Assembly: GCF_001632365.1 (NCBI RefSeq)
Contig: NW_024468565.1
Coordinates: forward strand, 145,711-209,710
Direction of reading: 5' to 3'
Source of the DNA: Laetiporus sulphureus 93-53
Taxonomy: Eukaryota > Basidiomycota > Agaricomycetes > Polyporales > Laetiporaceae
DNA length: 64,000 bases
The first letter of the stretch is position 1; each line of letters starts with the position of its first letter. The notes below the pieces were generated by a model. It saw nothing but the letters and a program-made list of their open reading frames with translations, was not told the DNA's origin and searched no databases. Shown here one piece after another: positions 10,374-22,029 of the stretch. The position numbers were made by a program, and so were the translations under genes.

Positions 10374-13300
10374 ATGCTCAGGTTACCATTGACCTGGGAT
10401 GACGACGACCTTCTACTAGATGAGCCGTTCTTGACTCAGTTCCGTCTCCGCAAGGAGGTATGCGGCAGCAGAAATGGTAGTGTGATTGACTGGTACAAGA
10501 GAATGGAGAATGAGCTAGGGCCAGACGATGTGAGTACAATGTAAAATTATCTCCAGCCAATACGTTCATTTACGATATATAATGTTCTATTCAGCTCATT
10601 GCAGCTCAAAAATGGCTGGAATTCGCTTTTGCGGTCCCATCCGCCGATGACTTCCAGGGTCGAGAGCAGATATCAGTCAAAAATGGGGGCCTTGAAATAT
10701 TCATCGAGTTCTACTGGCATCTCGCTCAAGGAAGCAAGTTGAATGCACTTTGCCTTCTCAATAAAGAACGTCGCGATAGGAATTTCACGTGTTCCATCAC
10801 ATTCAATGCCTTGGGAGGCCAGTATACTCAAAGCACTGTCGTGTCCAATACGGTCTCGGAGAGGGCATTTCGATCAGATAGCCGGCAAAATGGGAGGAAA
10901 CGGGCGAAGTCGAAGAAGGCTAAGCGAGCACACGTTAACTTCTCCCCGGATCCCTATGATGGCGAGGTCAGACAGGCTGAGGAGGATCCTCAATCCTTCA
11001 GGTATTCTCAAAGTACGCCTTCACGTAACATCGGTTGCAAAAATGGCTCAGCAGCTCGAGAGCTTCCAACGATCACTGAGAGTCATTCCAACGAGCCTCA
11101 AGGTGGTGAGGGATTTGCCGGCTAGCATTCGTAATTGTTCAGCGCTGATGTGTCGGACTAGATGCGTTATCAGACCAGAGATTCGTCATTGAAGGTCCTC
11201 CAACCACCGCAACTATGGAACAGCCGTTTCTTCCGATTTCCAAAAGTGGCCAATCGAGCCTCTTGGCAATCATTGGCAACAAGCGTAAATGGACCAATGC
11301 GAGTACCTCGTCGTCGTCATGCCCACCATCTGAACATGAGAGGCCGTCATCTCTCGCTCCTTCCACCCGCTTGGAATCAGTTCCCGACGACGATGACAGT
11401 GATTTCTCATTGCTGTCAGAATTCATGGGCAATGATAGCTCTTTGGAAGTCAACACGCCCGCAAATCGACTCGACGATGTGCAATATGCCATTTCGAAAG
11501 CCCCTAGGAGACGATTGCCCGGCAGGCTTGCCTCACATAGGGACAAACTCTCGATGTTGGCCAAAGACATGAGCTTGTTCGACTTTGGAAGTCATTATGG
11601 TTACATCGAACCAGAAGTGCAGGACAATTCGCACAGGATATCTGTCAAAGTCCCTGTGCACCAGCCGACGCAAGGCAAGGACAAGTATGGAACACTCAGG
11701 AAGACGGCACATAATTCTATTCCCAAGGGTCCACGTCCCTCCAATGCCCTCCCGGCTATCCCTAAGGCACAAGTCGTACTTGTCTCTACTCAACAATCAG
11801 TCGTGGAAAGCAGGAAACAAGAAAGCATGGTCATTTCCAACCAGCTCCGAGTCCAGAGCAATATTGGACGTGAAGCGCCTCCTGGAAGATCTGCGGCTAC
11901 CACTCAGCAGTCGTTGTCTCAATCACTCAACAAAACAACACTCGGAAGGATTCGCAAGAATGACTCAAACCACGCAGAGGGCGTGAGGTCCCAAGCTCAA
12001 GAATCAGAGCGAGGCAATAAAAGGGGACCGAAAGAATCACTCCCAAGCCGGAACGTGAAGCGGCGGCGCGGTGACGCTGACGTCATAGGTGGTGAAATAG
12101 GCTCTGCATTGATGGGTGCAGCAGGAGTATTGGAACAAACGCGCAGCATGCAGCGCGTCTCTTTTGAGCAGAACCTCAACGAGACCCGTTCCGTAGGTCG
12201 TTTATCCTATCACATCATCACTCCCTCTAATTTGACGTCTTTCAGACGAGCATTGCTCGACGTGCTGCGTCGATTCAACGAACCATTCAAAATGATCAGG
12301 AGCATGTGCCACCTCAAGCCACACCCGATCATCATGATAGTACGACGAACAAGCACGCTCGACTCGTGCTCGATATTGCAGATCCGGAACAAGTTTCGTC
12401 CGCTTCCAGCGTCCCGCGCCAAACTGAGAAGCTACCAAAACGCCGTCCCGGCCGCCCAGTTGCGACTCAAGAACGTGATGCATCGGCTCCGTCTGCGCTA
12501 GGGCAACCTGCCACTTTTGCCGACTTTGACAGGGTTATCCGAGATACTGCTACGGAAAAGATGCTACGTAGGGAGGCATCGGGCATAGCAATAAGCGACT
12601 GGGAAGATGCCGACGAGAATGGCGCACATGGGTTGCCACCCGACTCGAGCGAGGATGAGACTCCTTTGAACGAGGTGGTTGCTTTCGGAGAGTCGAGTAC
12701 GCGCGCCTTTGCTGACCCGGCCAGCACAAACGTAACTATTGGGCGTCTACCATCTTTGATCGTTAGCGACTCGGACAACGCGGAGACTCTTCGAAGATCT
12801 TCTTCTCTTAGTGCAGCAGCATTCGAAGCTAATTACCGACCATCCAAACTCGAAATAGCGCCGGAGTCTTTGAGGCAGTTCTTTGCGCCTCCCACAGCGG
12901 CAGCTCTTTATATGCCTGATAATCGTCGCGATGCTCCGCGACCTCGCTTACACTCGAAACCTCCAATTTGGGCAGAGGTCTGTGTAGGACTATCTGTACG
13001 CGATATCATATTGATGCGCTAAACAGTCGAGACAAGAGGTCTGCGAGTCCTTTGACTGGTTTAGGAATTATCACGGTGGTGTATACTACACAGGAGGTGT
13101 GGTGAAGGGTTATCTCCTGAGCGCGTTCTCTTCAAGGTACGTCTCTCCTTGGCTTGAGAGAGGGTAAAGCTCACAAGTTTCAAGTCGCGATGTCTTCGCC
13201 CACAACGGCCGCCTTATCATATCTCATGGGTTCGTGCCATATCGGTTTGAGCTACCTCTGCTAATCTCTGAGATAAAACCGGGCAGTGGTGGTAGGGCAA

Positions 13301-15829
13301 AGAGTTTGCGTAGAAAGGACGGAACTAGTCAAGTACAAGAAGCGGATGACCAACAAGCGCAGGACAAATCCGTGCGCGCCCTGTTGAACACACATCGCAT
13401 AGGTCGCCCCATTGCTCTCATGGTAGATGACAAATATAGCTTGTTTCCATATGACTTGGCTACGGACCGGTACACCTACGTTGTGCTTGGGTTCTATCGT
13501 ATCGCACATGCATGGGGTAAGTTGCACCGATACGCGAGAACTCTTTCCATTGATGAATGCGACCTGTTGTAGCTGAGCGACAACCGGAAAACAACGTGAG
13601 AGGGTATGTAGTTCGATACAAGTTCGCTTTCCAATGGTGCGAAGAGCAAGGCACTCCTTGGTGGATGACAGCGCATGACTCGGGACAAGGTGACGTGCAC
13701 TGGTATCTCACATTGGACTGCCAAACTGACGTGATTCAGAATCTTGTGACGTTACAACTTCGGCCAAAGACCATGACCCCGCTGCTGCCACGGACATGTC
13801 AGTCAGACTCAACCCACCATGGTACGAGCCCTGGTTCGTCTTGTGCCTGCTGTTGCTGAAAGTGGTGATGATAGCTGCTCAGAGAACGACCTTGTCGCCT
13901 TCACATGTCGATTCTGTCGAAAACAATCACCGATGATCTACGTTCAAGATTGGATTTGCTTGTCACCAGAGTGTAAAGCTTTTTGGCGGACATCTCAAGG
14001 CGACCATCCTCCAGCACATCTGCATTATTCTGCGCAATTTCTCCAGTTGCTGCACTTCGCCCCGGAGAGAATAGAGCAGCTCCGGCCTCCTTTACCCACA
14101 AGTTGTACTATCTGTAAGGGGTGGCACTGCATCAAATGCGGACGTCTATCTAGCAGGTAATAATTGATTGATTATTTCGCTTGGATTTGGTACGCTAACC
14201 ATATAATGAATAGGTATATGTGGGAGCGCTGGTCATGCAGATATTGCGGGGTACGAAACACCCCCCCTGAGATCGTCTACGACTTCATTCACAATTGATT
14301 CAGGAGACACATGCGGTTCCCGGACGAATCAGGGAACCGAATGAATTCTGGGATCAAGTAACGCCAAAGCTCCGTACTCATTGGGTCGCACCGGATTCTG
14401 GTGAGTTCAGCACCTCTGTAAAACGTAGCCTGCCAGAACTGGCTTTCAGGGATAGTAATAGCCCAGACCAGGTTCTTCAAGACGGGGAATTCCTTCAGCA
14501 TGGTATACACATACCTACTTCCGCATTCCCGGTCGGTGACTCCCTGCATCTCCCGTAATCAGCAGCATTGAGGCGCCTTGCAGCGGACGAATCTATTTAA
14601 TCATCGGCAGCGGTGGAATCAATGCAGATGCAGATGCAATATTCCGAGAATATCAAGAACAAGCGGCAAATGGCAAGCTCCTGTTCCGAAGATCGCCGCT
14701 ACGAGCTGTATGTATCTAGATTGCTGAATCTTGGGTCTTCGTGGACTGAATTCCATTTAGCATAAATGTATGCTCATTTGTCCCTTTTGTCGTACATATT
14801 GTGTAGAATTCATTCAACAGGCAGAGGTACACTGTTGACAAAATATTTCTCACAGAATTGTAAGTTACAAAATGCTATTGTCTACTGGTGCTAACACTTA
14901 AAATTACGCACAGGCGGTGAATCATATCAGGTACGAGGTGTCACTCAGGCACATGACCATCTCGCCTATCGTGCACAGTATGTCGGAGGAACGGACAGCA
15001 CGATCACTTGGGAGCGTGCTCCGAGTGCTGTTTGTAGAGCTCGCGATCTCATCAACCAACGTGTGAAAGAAGCTCTCAATACCGAGTATGGGTTCAATGA
15101 GGTCCTCAGTGCAGCATACATGGAGAAACAGAGCATGGGAGTAAGTAGTTTCGCGCTGGCTTGTCCATCTTTTGCTTAACGGAGCAATGATAGTTCCACA
15201 GTGACAGCGAGCTAGGATTGGGCCCAACCGTTGCATCGTTGTCGCTGGGGTCATGTGCAAAGATGCACTTCCGTCTACTTAGCCATTACAGCAAACACAC
15301 GGAGAATGCTCTGAGGGGGAATGCGCTTACTCTGTGTCTCCGTCATGTAAGCATGATGTTCATCATTTATGCCCCTCTTAGCTGATAACGATCCAGGGAG
15401 ATGTTCTGATTATGGAAGGAGCAGGTGTGCAGACATATTATGAGTGAGTTGCCGAATATGACTTGGAAAGATCAGTGAAGTTAACAATTGACGAGGCATA
15501 CTGTTATACCGATGGACTTTCGCATTGCCGCAACTGCACGTTACATCGATAATAGTGGCCAGGTGGTAAACTCTGCATCTCTCTGACTATCATAATGTAT
15601 TCGTCAGAAAAGCTCAAATCCGGTCTATGATGCTTTTATATTCTTGCCGTCACCAAAAAAAGACAGTGAGTCCGAGAAAGTCCCAGGACCGCCTTGTGTT
15701 TTGAATTTCTTCGAGCTCCGGGTTGGGAGCTTCTTATCGTGTGTTCATTGGCTTGTACAGACCAGTGAGAACAAATCAAAAATGAAATTCTCGAGTCATC
15801 ACATATTGCTACGTGAGAGAAGACTGTGA
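10374..15829 (+). CDS. Large AlkB-like 2-oxoglutarate/Fe(II) dioxygenase, 20 exons
   Basis: Exons 10374-10529, 10595-11105, 11162-12192, 12246-12977, 13027-13136, 13185-13229, 13287-13516, 13573-13821, 13883-14156, 14214-14250, 14304-14400, 14450-14531, 14584-14707, 14761-14767, 14821-14859, 14914-15140, 15194-15346, 15397-15443, 15496-15562 and 15608-15829 sum to 4,440 bp, 1,479 aa, with all junctions in phase. N-terminal half: low complexity with an AT-hook-like KRRPGRP. Middle: SRQEVCESFDWFRNYHGGVY, ALMVDDKYSLFPYDL and FAFQWCEEQGTPWW, then a Cys-rich zinc-binding region (CRFC, CxxxxC, CTICKGWHCIKC). C-terminus: AlkB-type core with metal ligands H and D in HSDSELGLGP (15197-15205), H in YYEHTV (15497), and the RxxxxxR motif FRIAATARYI. 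All catalytic residues are present, so it is probably active, perhaps on nucleic acid. The first two exons might instead be a separate 228-aa gene ending at 11125. Agaricomycetes carry many relatives. Confidence 0.8.
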
Positions 15830-15907
15830 CAAATAATGATAAGGCCGGTGCGGGCAACGCTCGCTAGTACGACGAGCAGGTCACACGCGGTGGAGACGCG
15901 TGATATT

Positions 15908-16339
15908 TCAGTATGTACATTTCTGTGTGATATATGTAGCCCGACGTCCTCTCCAGGTCCGCAACATCGCCTCTTCGTGATGACGCTCTGGCTCCAGCTG
16001 CACTTCCTCTACCGCATCCACCGGGGCCTCGTAGGCTTGACAGACCCGACTACGTCGCATCTTCACCATTGTCTGAATCATCGTCGCTAGACGTTCCTCA
16101 GGCTCTGCTTCGCGTCGGATGCGTTGGAAGAGGGCGATTTCATGGAGCGCGGTTACGCAAAGAATAGGATTGGAGATGAAGCGGTCTGCCAGGATTGGCA
16201 GATCGTGTATGATGTGCTTGATCGAAACAATGTAGAATAGATGGAATGGGCTGCCCAGAGGGATTGACTTGTTTGGTATGAGTAATGCATACCAACGGCG
16301 AGCACAAATGTCCCAAAGCACTGCCGACGTGGCGTTCAT
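15908..16339 (-). CDS. Hypothetical protein, 143 aa
   Basis: Uninterrupted frame from the ATG at 16339 to the stop at 15908. The product has a Trp-rich start, a hydrophobic middle (FHLFYIVSIKHIIHDLPILA) and a charged helical segment (LHEIALFQRIRREAEPEER, then MVKMRRSR). No family recognised. It lies between the 3' ends of the AlkB-like gene (plus) and the But2-like gene (minus). Single-exon status is unusual here, so it could also be one exon of a larger gene. Confidence 0.35.
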   Translation of the reverse strand: MNATSAVLWDICARRWYALLIPNKSIPLGSPFHLFYIVSIKHIIHDLPILADRFISNPILCVTALHEIALFQRIRREAEPEERLATMIQTMVKMRRSRVCQAYEAPVDAVEEVQLEPERHHEEAMLRTWRGRRATYITQKCTY

Positions 16340-16479
16340 CAAACTACCTAATAGAGAGATAATTCAACACTGCAGTCTTTAAACTGTGGAATACTTTGTG
16401 ATATAGAATCCTAGTAGAAATTGATGGAAACGTCAGTCAGAGTATTTTGGGCTTTGAACACAGCGGCACACCGGGTCCG

Positions 16480-17330
16480 TCACCAGTCCCATCTCGGTCG
16501 CCACCACTCTGTATGACAGTCATAGTCGCTAAAGGACGACGCGCGTGCTAGCTGAAAGCTCAGTACCTCCTCTGACGCGACTGAGCACTTGTGGTGCCAA
16601 TGAGAGACTTACACAGCCACCATAGATGTCATCGAGCTTGAACAACCGTGCAGGCCGAGTGTCGTAAGAGAGTGTCTTCGCGTCGATGGGGAACGAAGCG
16701 TCGATACGATATAGAGACACGGATACAGAGTGTCCGGAGTATGAGGTCGAATTGGGTTGCTGAGAGGGAAGGTCGATATTCAGCTCGCAGGTTTCCATTC
16801 CGCGATCGATGGCTCGGAATTTTATGATGGTCGATACCTAGCGACAGCGAGTTGGGTAGAGGACTTAAAATGGCACGAGAGCACTCAGCGTATCGGTCAC
16901 AAGGATCCTCTGCTGCCCAGATGAGATACCGCCAGAGTGTCCCAGATATCTCCCGGAATCGTTGTCGAACACTCGATTCCCGTGCGCGTCATCAATGGAG
17001 GTGATGATGATGGGAAAATTGTTGAAATGGAAAGGAGTCGGAGGCGATGGACTTGCTATTCGATCGAGACCAATGAATTGCGATGGCCGACGGAGATGAA
17101 GCATCACGTCTCGCTTATTAAGCCGTTCCGCAAGCGTACTCGTGGCGGGGGCGAGGAAGAGTAGCAATGCATTCGTAACTGCGCATAAGACACAGACAAC
17201 CACCGGCAGCGGGGCGAATTTCGACTGTTTGGTTGGCTTCGAAGACTTTTTGCTACTGAGATTGCGAAGAAATAAACAATTCCACTCCGCAGGGGTGGAG
17301 TTGGCGCAGCTGGTCCGACTTGGATGGTGG
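16480..17330 (-). pseudogene. But2-like single-pass membrane protein, frameshifted
   Basis: Resembles a widespread Agaricomycete family, possibly of the But2 (ubiquitin-3 binding) type. Minus strand: a Lys/Ser-rich cytoplasmic stretch, a transmembrane helix (VVVCVLCAVTNALLLFLAP, about 17150-17205), then LRRPSQFIGLDRI, GRYLGHSGGISSGQQRI and VTDTLSAL. A 39-bp intron (16838-16876) is followed by FRAIDRGMETCELNIDLP and VSLYRIDASFPIDAKTLSY. At about 16606, after DDIYGGCVSL, one extra base moves the conserved continuation HWHHKCSVASEEVLSFQL, then ASSFSDYDCHTEWW, into another frame that ends at 16480. No ATG is found in frame before the helix. The frameshift makes it probably a recent pseudogene; the family name is uncertain. 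Confidence 0.55.
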
Positions 17331-17339
17331 AACGTGAGG

Positions 17340-18251
17340 CGTCTCGTGAATGAAAAGGTGGGGCATTGATGAGCCTTTTAGTATGAGCGTCGTAATAATG
17401 CAGTATCAGATCTATAATATGCATCCCCTGCTTTGCTGACCAGGCACTTCAGCGAGGCGACGCAAGAACGTTTCAGGGAAAGATCATGCTCAATGCTGCG
17501 AATTGCACGGATTCACATTTGTGCAACAAAATTGCTCGTCAAGTCCACACCGGCAGCTTTGAAGCCTATGGCCCATGGCCCCTCGGAAACAATCGTGCAC
17601 GGAACCATGGAAGCATTCCGTGTCATTGACTATGGAGGAGTCATCTGAAAGAACGCGTGGTTCAGTAGAACGTATCCGTCGCGCATAGAGTGGTAGATCA
17701 TTCCGTTGCCTTTAAAGCTGATAATGACGATACTTGGCAGGCATACAGGCATGAATCGAGAAGAAGACTGTCTTGCATGCAGCGACTGGACAATCACAGT
17801 CGCACCAGGCTTTACGCGTCCTATCACGTGACCGCGTTCACGCGATATTCTATAGTCACACCTTCCAGGGATGGTCAATACAGCTTCTCGTAGCAGACGA
17901 ACCTCGAGTTCCCTGGCTGTCGCATGGTTATGAGATGGGCCGCTTATGTTTTCGCATGCAGCTCTCTGAAAAATGCTATTGTAATGAAAATATTGCGAGA
18001 TACTGTATCACAAGAGACGCCGTTGCACCCAGTCCGTTATTGCCTGTCTATCAGCGTGATATGAACGGGTCATTTAACGAAACCAGCATTGACTGAGACG
18101 GACTTGGTCAGTTCAGCTTGACCAACTGTACTGTGATGTTGCAGTCCGCGGAGAGCACGAGGTGCTCTTCTCGCTCAGGATTAGGGTGTGGACGACCAAG
18201 TATCTAAACAAATCACAGAACCTCCTCATACGCACAACGATTTGCACATCC
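17340..18251. other. No recognisable gene
   Basis: The open frames are short. A minus-strand frame at 17630-17878 (FMPVCLPSIVIISFKGNGMI) looks mildly protein-like but has no supported exons around it. Confidence 0.35.
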
Positions 18252-19375
18252 CTAGAAATGCATATCACCTGTCTGACGAGGGGATGCAGAATACGGCTCT
18301 TGATTCGTGATCGCCGCCAGTGATAGCATCTCCCTTCTCGAGCGCATATGATTCGTGCCATCGGACGGTGAAGCAACTCGATGAGAAGATCTCGATGCTA
18401 AGTACGGTTCTGTTGGCACGTCTTGAGTCTCTGGGCATAATTCTGATCTGCGCGCCGCTGACAATACAGACGAAGGAATAGAGATGTCCCTCTCAGATGG
18501 TTGGCCCCCAGCTTCATGGAGGGGTATTGCGGTTGAATCCTCGATGGCAGGTGGGCCGGAGAAGCTCGAGCGAGCAGAGGAAATGTTAGCTTCACAGACA
18601 ACCGGCTCGAAGTTAGTCATGGGGGGCAAGAACTTGTATGTGCGAGGAGTTGAATACTGCATGCCGGACCCACGAAAGGCTCTTTTCAAAACATGGAGCA
18701 TTAGATCCCAAAAGTCGAAGTGCAGGAAAGCACGTACTGAGCGGGCATAGGTTTTGTAGAACGACGAGTAATCTGTATGCTCTGTGTTTGTGTAGATGAC
18801 GAGGGATCCAGTCTTGCCTGAGATGAGGAGGTCGCTCCTGAGTCGGGGCTAATGGCGAAATTTCGAACGATGTCCTTCAGTTCCAGCATCTCGGTTTCCA
18901 AACCGCTGATCTTCGCGCGATCTTTGAGGGCGTCAGCCTGCATGCTTCTCATTTGCGCCTTCAAGTCCTCGACTTCGCGTCGAGTTACATCTCTCTTACT
19001 TAGCGCTTCTTAGAAATTAATCATCAAGATGCTTAGATCATACTCACTCAGGCTCCAACATAACCCACTCACATGTCGAGCCTCTTTGAGTGCATGGACC
19101 ACAGGGTCGAGCTCTTGTTGGACGGAACAAGCATCAGACACAGCACACAGCCAAACCGTGATAGCCAAACCTGTCACATTTGATCTTCCGTCTACGACAC
19201 TCTGCATCAATATAGGCAGTCACTGAGATGCGGCCGATATAGACAATACGAGGAATGCAATCACTCACCTGTGCAACTAAGCCCCCCTTTACGCCGTTCG
19301 CTTTGCGACGACGTTGCTCTATCATAAAGATCCTCATGAACGGAGCTCTCCCGAGCTAGGCCCAAGAATTAGTAA
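18252..19375 (-). CDS. Zn2Cys6 (fungal binuclear cluster) transcription factor
   Basis: Nuclear regulator binding CGG-type sites. Exons on the minus strand: one ending at the donor at 19268 (exon to 19269), 19166-19201, 19048-19113, then from 18998 down. Splicing assembles a perfect cluster across three exons: C-TE-C-RRRKIK-C-DRARP-C-GP-C-TQRGST-C, that is CX2CX6CX5CX2CX6C. A linker and a coiled-coil dimerisation helix follow (DVTRREVEDLKAQMRSMQAD and DRAKISGLETEMLELKDIV). After a Ser/Gln-rich stretch (about 18780) the reading moves to another frame and continues to a stop at 18252 with a Ser-rich tail; whether a short intron or a frameshift links these is not clear. The protein is short for the class and has no obvious middle-homology domain. 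The start exon is unresolved beyond about 19375. Confidence 0.7.
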
Positions 19376-21243
19376 ATTGTCCGTTATGAGCACGGCGAAG
19401 ATCACACCACCCACCCACTTCTGTCCGGGCAGCAAGTCCGGCTAAATGACGGAATGAAAACGGGTCGTTCTCTGAGCGTGATTCTCATTTAGAATCCCAA
19501 TAAAGAACACACCTTCCATGACCCGTTCAGTCACTGCTGACCTCGTGTTATCAGATGCCGTATCAAAGGAGAATGGTGCAGAGTAATTCATCAATGCCTA
19601 TGAAGGAAGGTGTACAGATCGAAGCAGGCTCGACCTCAGGTCGTGATCTCAGAGAAGAGATACGAGGGAGCGGTAGGATTCAAGATCGCTCATTCAACAG
19701 ACTCGAGGCTCCGTCGTGATGAAGATACCTGCCTGTTTTGGGCCTTCCATAGGTTTGCATTGCGACCATCTGCGGAATGTAAGCAACGCGAGAATTTCAG
19801 CTGATTCTCAGGTAAGCGTTCATTTTGAACTTGCTTTTTGTCCTCCACTTACCGGCACGGTTGACGCGCAACCGATAACATGCCAATGTGCGATTGGCAG
19901 TTGACAGCATGTTACCCTCTGTAGCGCCTGTCGATCGGGCATCGCAAGTATGTCCGCCGTGATGTTGTCGATAAGGTCATTCCTCGGGGTTCCGCAGTCC
20001 ACCGGGATGCTCCCAATATAGTATCTCTTCTTGACGATGTTCCTATTATATCATTCAGCCAGGTCGCTGGGTTGTTCCTGACATATTTATATTAGGAGGG
20101 CTAGAAGACACGATCCTCCGGAGCGTTCCAGATATAGCATAAGTGTGTATCCGCCGTGATGTTCCCGATAAGTCTTTCCTTGGCGGTCCTCAGTTCGCCG
20201 TGATGCCCCCGATATAGTAATCCTTCTTGGTGATGCTCTATCGATGATCAAAGACCGGTTTCCGATATGAGTCAGTGTGAGTGGACAATACCGCCAAAGC
20301 GCAACTGTGGGCTCTGTATTGGTTCTCTTCGCTTCGTTTTGAATCATCTCTTATTCGTGCTCCGAGACATAGGCAACAAATCCACCATCAGAAGGCTGCG
20401 AGATACTCAGCCATTCTGTCGCTCGGATTTCGCCGACATCATGTGTCTGCGGCTAGATGCCACACAGAGAGGATTGCGCAGCATCGAAATTCGGGGTTTT
20501 TACGAGCAATTCACACAGAAAACTGGGGCTGTAGGGATTACGGCAGGCTTCACATTTGCTTATGGAACGTTCGGCTTCTGCTCGGCATTGCCGTCCCCTT
20601 GAGGGTCACTGGCACTGCGGATGACCATGCCAGCACGCTCTTGAGTTTCCGCGTCGCCCATATCTTACTCTGATTCTCGCGTAAGATGGGTGAAACAAAA
20701 CAACCTCAGTGTTGTCACAGCGCATTACAGGTTATATCAAGAGTCAGGAAGCACATGAATCGCTTAGCAAAATATGGTACGAGGTAACAAAAGATCGATG
20801 ATTAAAGCGTCAGAGCTTGTCTCGATCTCTGCTCATCAAGGCGAGCATTCATGGTACTGAAGCGCCTCATGAGTCATCATCTTCCCGCAGAGGCATTGTA
20901 CAAACATGGCGTGAAATTCTTCTTCAGATAGACCGGGGTCATCCTGACAGTTCAACTTCATGAAACGGGCAGATGCGTTTCGATGATCGAAGGTGTCGCT
21001 AAGTATCGACGTTTCGCTGCCGTTCACGCTGCAGTTTACGGCTAACGCACCGTACTTTAGCTCTGTGCTTCAAGAAAAATACAGAAATTCTACCTCACCG
21101 CCGTTTGTTGGGTCCGCCGTTGCGGGAGCCGTCGTTGGTACTGCCACCACCGGACGCTGCAACAGAACGTTCCAGTCAGCACAATGCATCTTGGAAGGTG
21201 ATGCTACTCACCGGGCCTTCTTGATTTTGTACTGCCTTCACCC
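19376..21243. other. No recognisable gene; contains a diverged direct repeat
   Basis: No exon series found. The notable content is the two-copy repeat listed separately. A plus-strand frame at 20281-20673 is 130 codons long but carries no motif. Confidence 0.35.
19946..20240 (+). repeat. Diverged direct repeat, two copies of about 90-100 bp
   Basis: Copies at about 19946-20047 and 20149-20240 share TCCGCCGTGATGTT, CGATAAG, the CC-rich centre and CGATATAGTA/CAATATAGTA followed by TCTTCTTG. They are roughly four-fifths identical and spaced about 200 bp apart. Not part of a recognised gene. Confidence 0.55.
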
Positions 21244-22029
21244 CTATTTGCCGGACGGGCTAAGAGGTCGGTGCATAATCAGTTGCCCGCTGATTACGAT
21301 GATTATTGACGGGTCATCACCATCTCTTGTTCGTTCAGGGAGTATATCGACTTCGGTGATCACATCTGCAAAGCGTTCATATCACGAATATCCATTCACT
21401 CAGCTAAGACCTACCTCTGCAAGGATAGTTCTTGACCTGAAGATCCCGTAGGACATAATATTTCTCTAAATAGACTGCCCGATTGTCCGCAAAGAAGGAT
21501 AACAGCACCTCGAACAAAATAACTCACGGAAGTATTTGCACATCCCGGTTGAGCAGCGAGCTACCCATAGGTTGTTAAGGCCGCGGTTGATCGTGAAGGT
21601 CGTGACGACTGTCTCAGTATAGGCTGTGGTGCTTGTGTCCAACGAAGCACACATGCAGCCAGGATTCCGAAATTGGTGCGTACGGCGATATTCAGCGAAC
21701 TGTTGAGGAGGAACGCGCTGATTGTCTTCGTAGACCGGCCTACACACGAAACAATGTCATTAGCAGCATGGATTTGATCTCTCAGGGCTTTCGACATACC
21801 ACAAAAATGGAATGAGCCTAGCACTGGAGCGATCATACTGCATTGGTACACTTTCTGATCGATTAATGTAGCGGCGAAACGGGCGGAAGCCGTGCGGGTC
21901 CTCCGGATTGTCCTCATCGTGTGGATAGACTGTCGGAATGATTCCGCCGTCTGGGTCGAGGTGAGGCATCCGGGAGTCGTCTCGTGCAGGGCGAAGTCTG
22001 CGGTCTGCGGGTGAGCCGTTTGCCACCAG
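21244..22029 (-). CDS. Hypothetical protein with C-terminal cysteine cluster
   Basis: Four exons on the minus strand (21800-22029, 21528-21739, 21415-21474, 21244-21365) with introns of 49-60 bp keep phase and end in TAG. The product has an Asp/Pro/Arg-rich first part (DDSRMPHLDPDGGIIPTVYP, then DPHGFRPFRRYINRS), then PVYEDNQRVPPQQFAEYRR, a cysteine-containing block NPGCMCASL...CSTGMCKYF and a tail ILPERTRDGDDPSIIIVIS. The paired CxC and CxxxxC could bind metal. At least one 5' exon is missing from this model, because the first exon starts at an acceptor-like TGTAG with a stop just before it. No family recognised. Confidence 0.5.
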
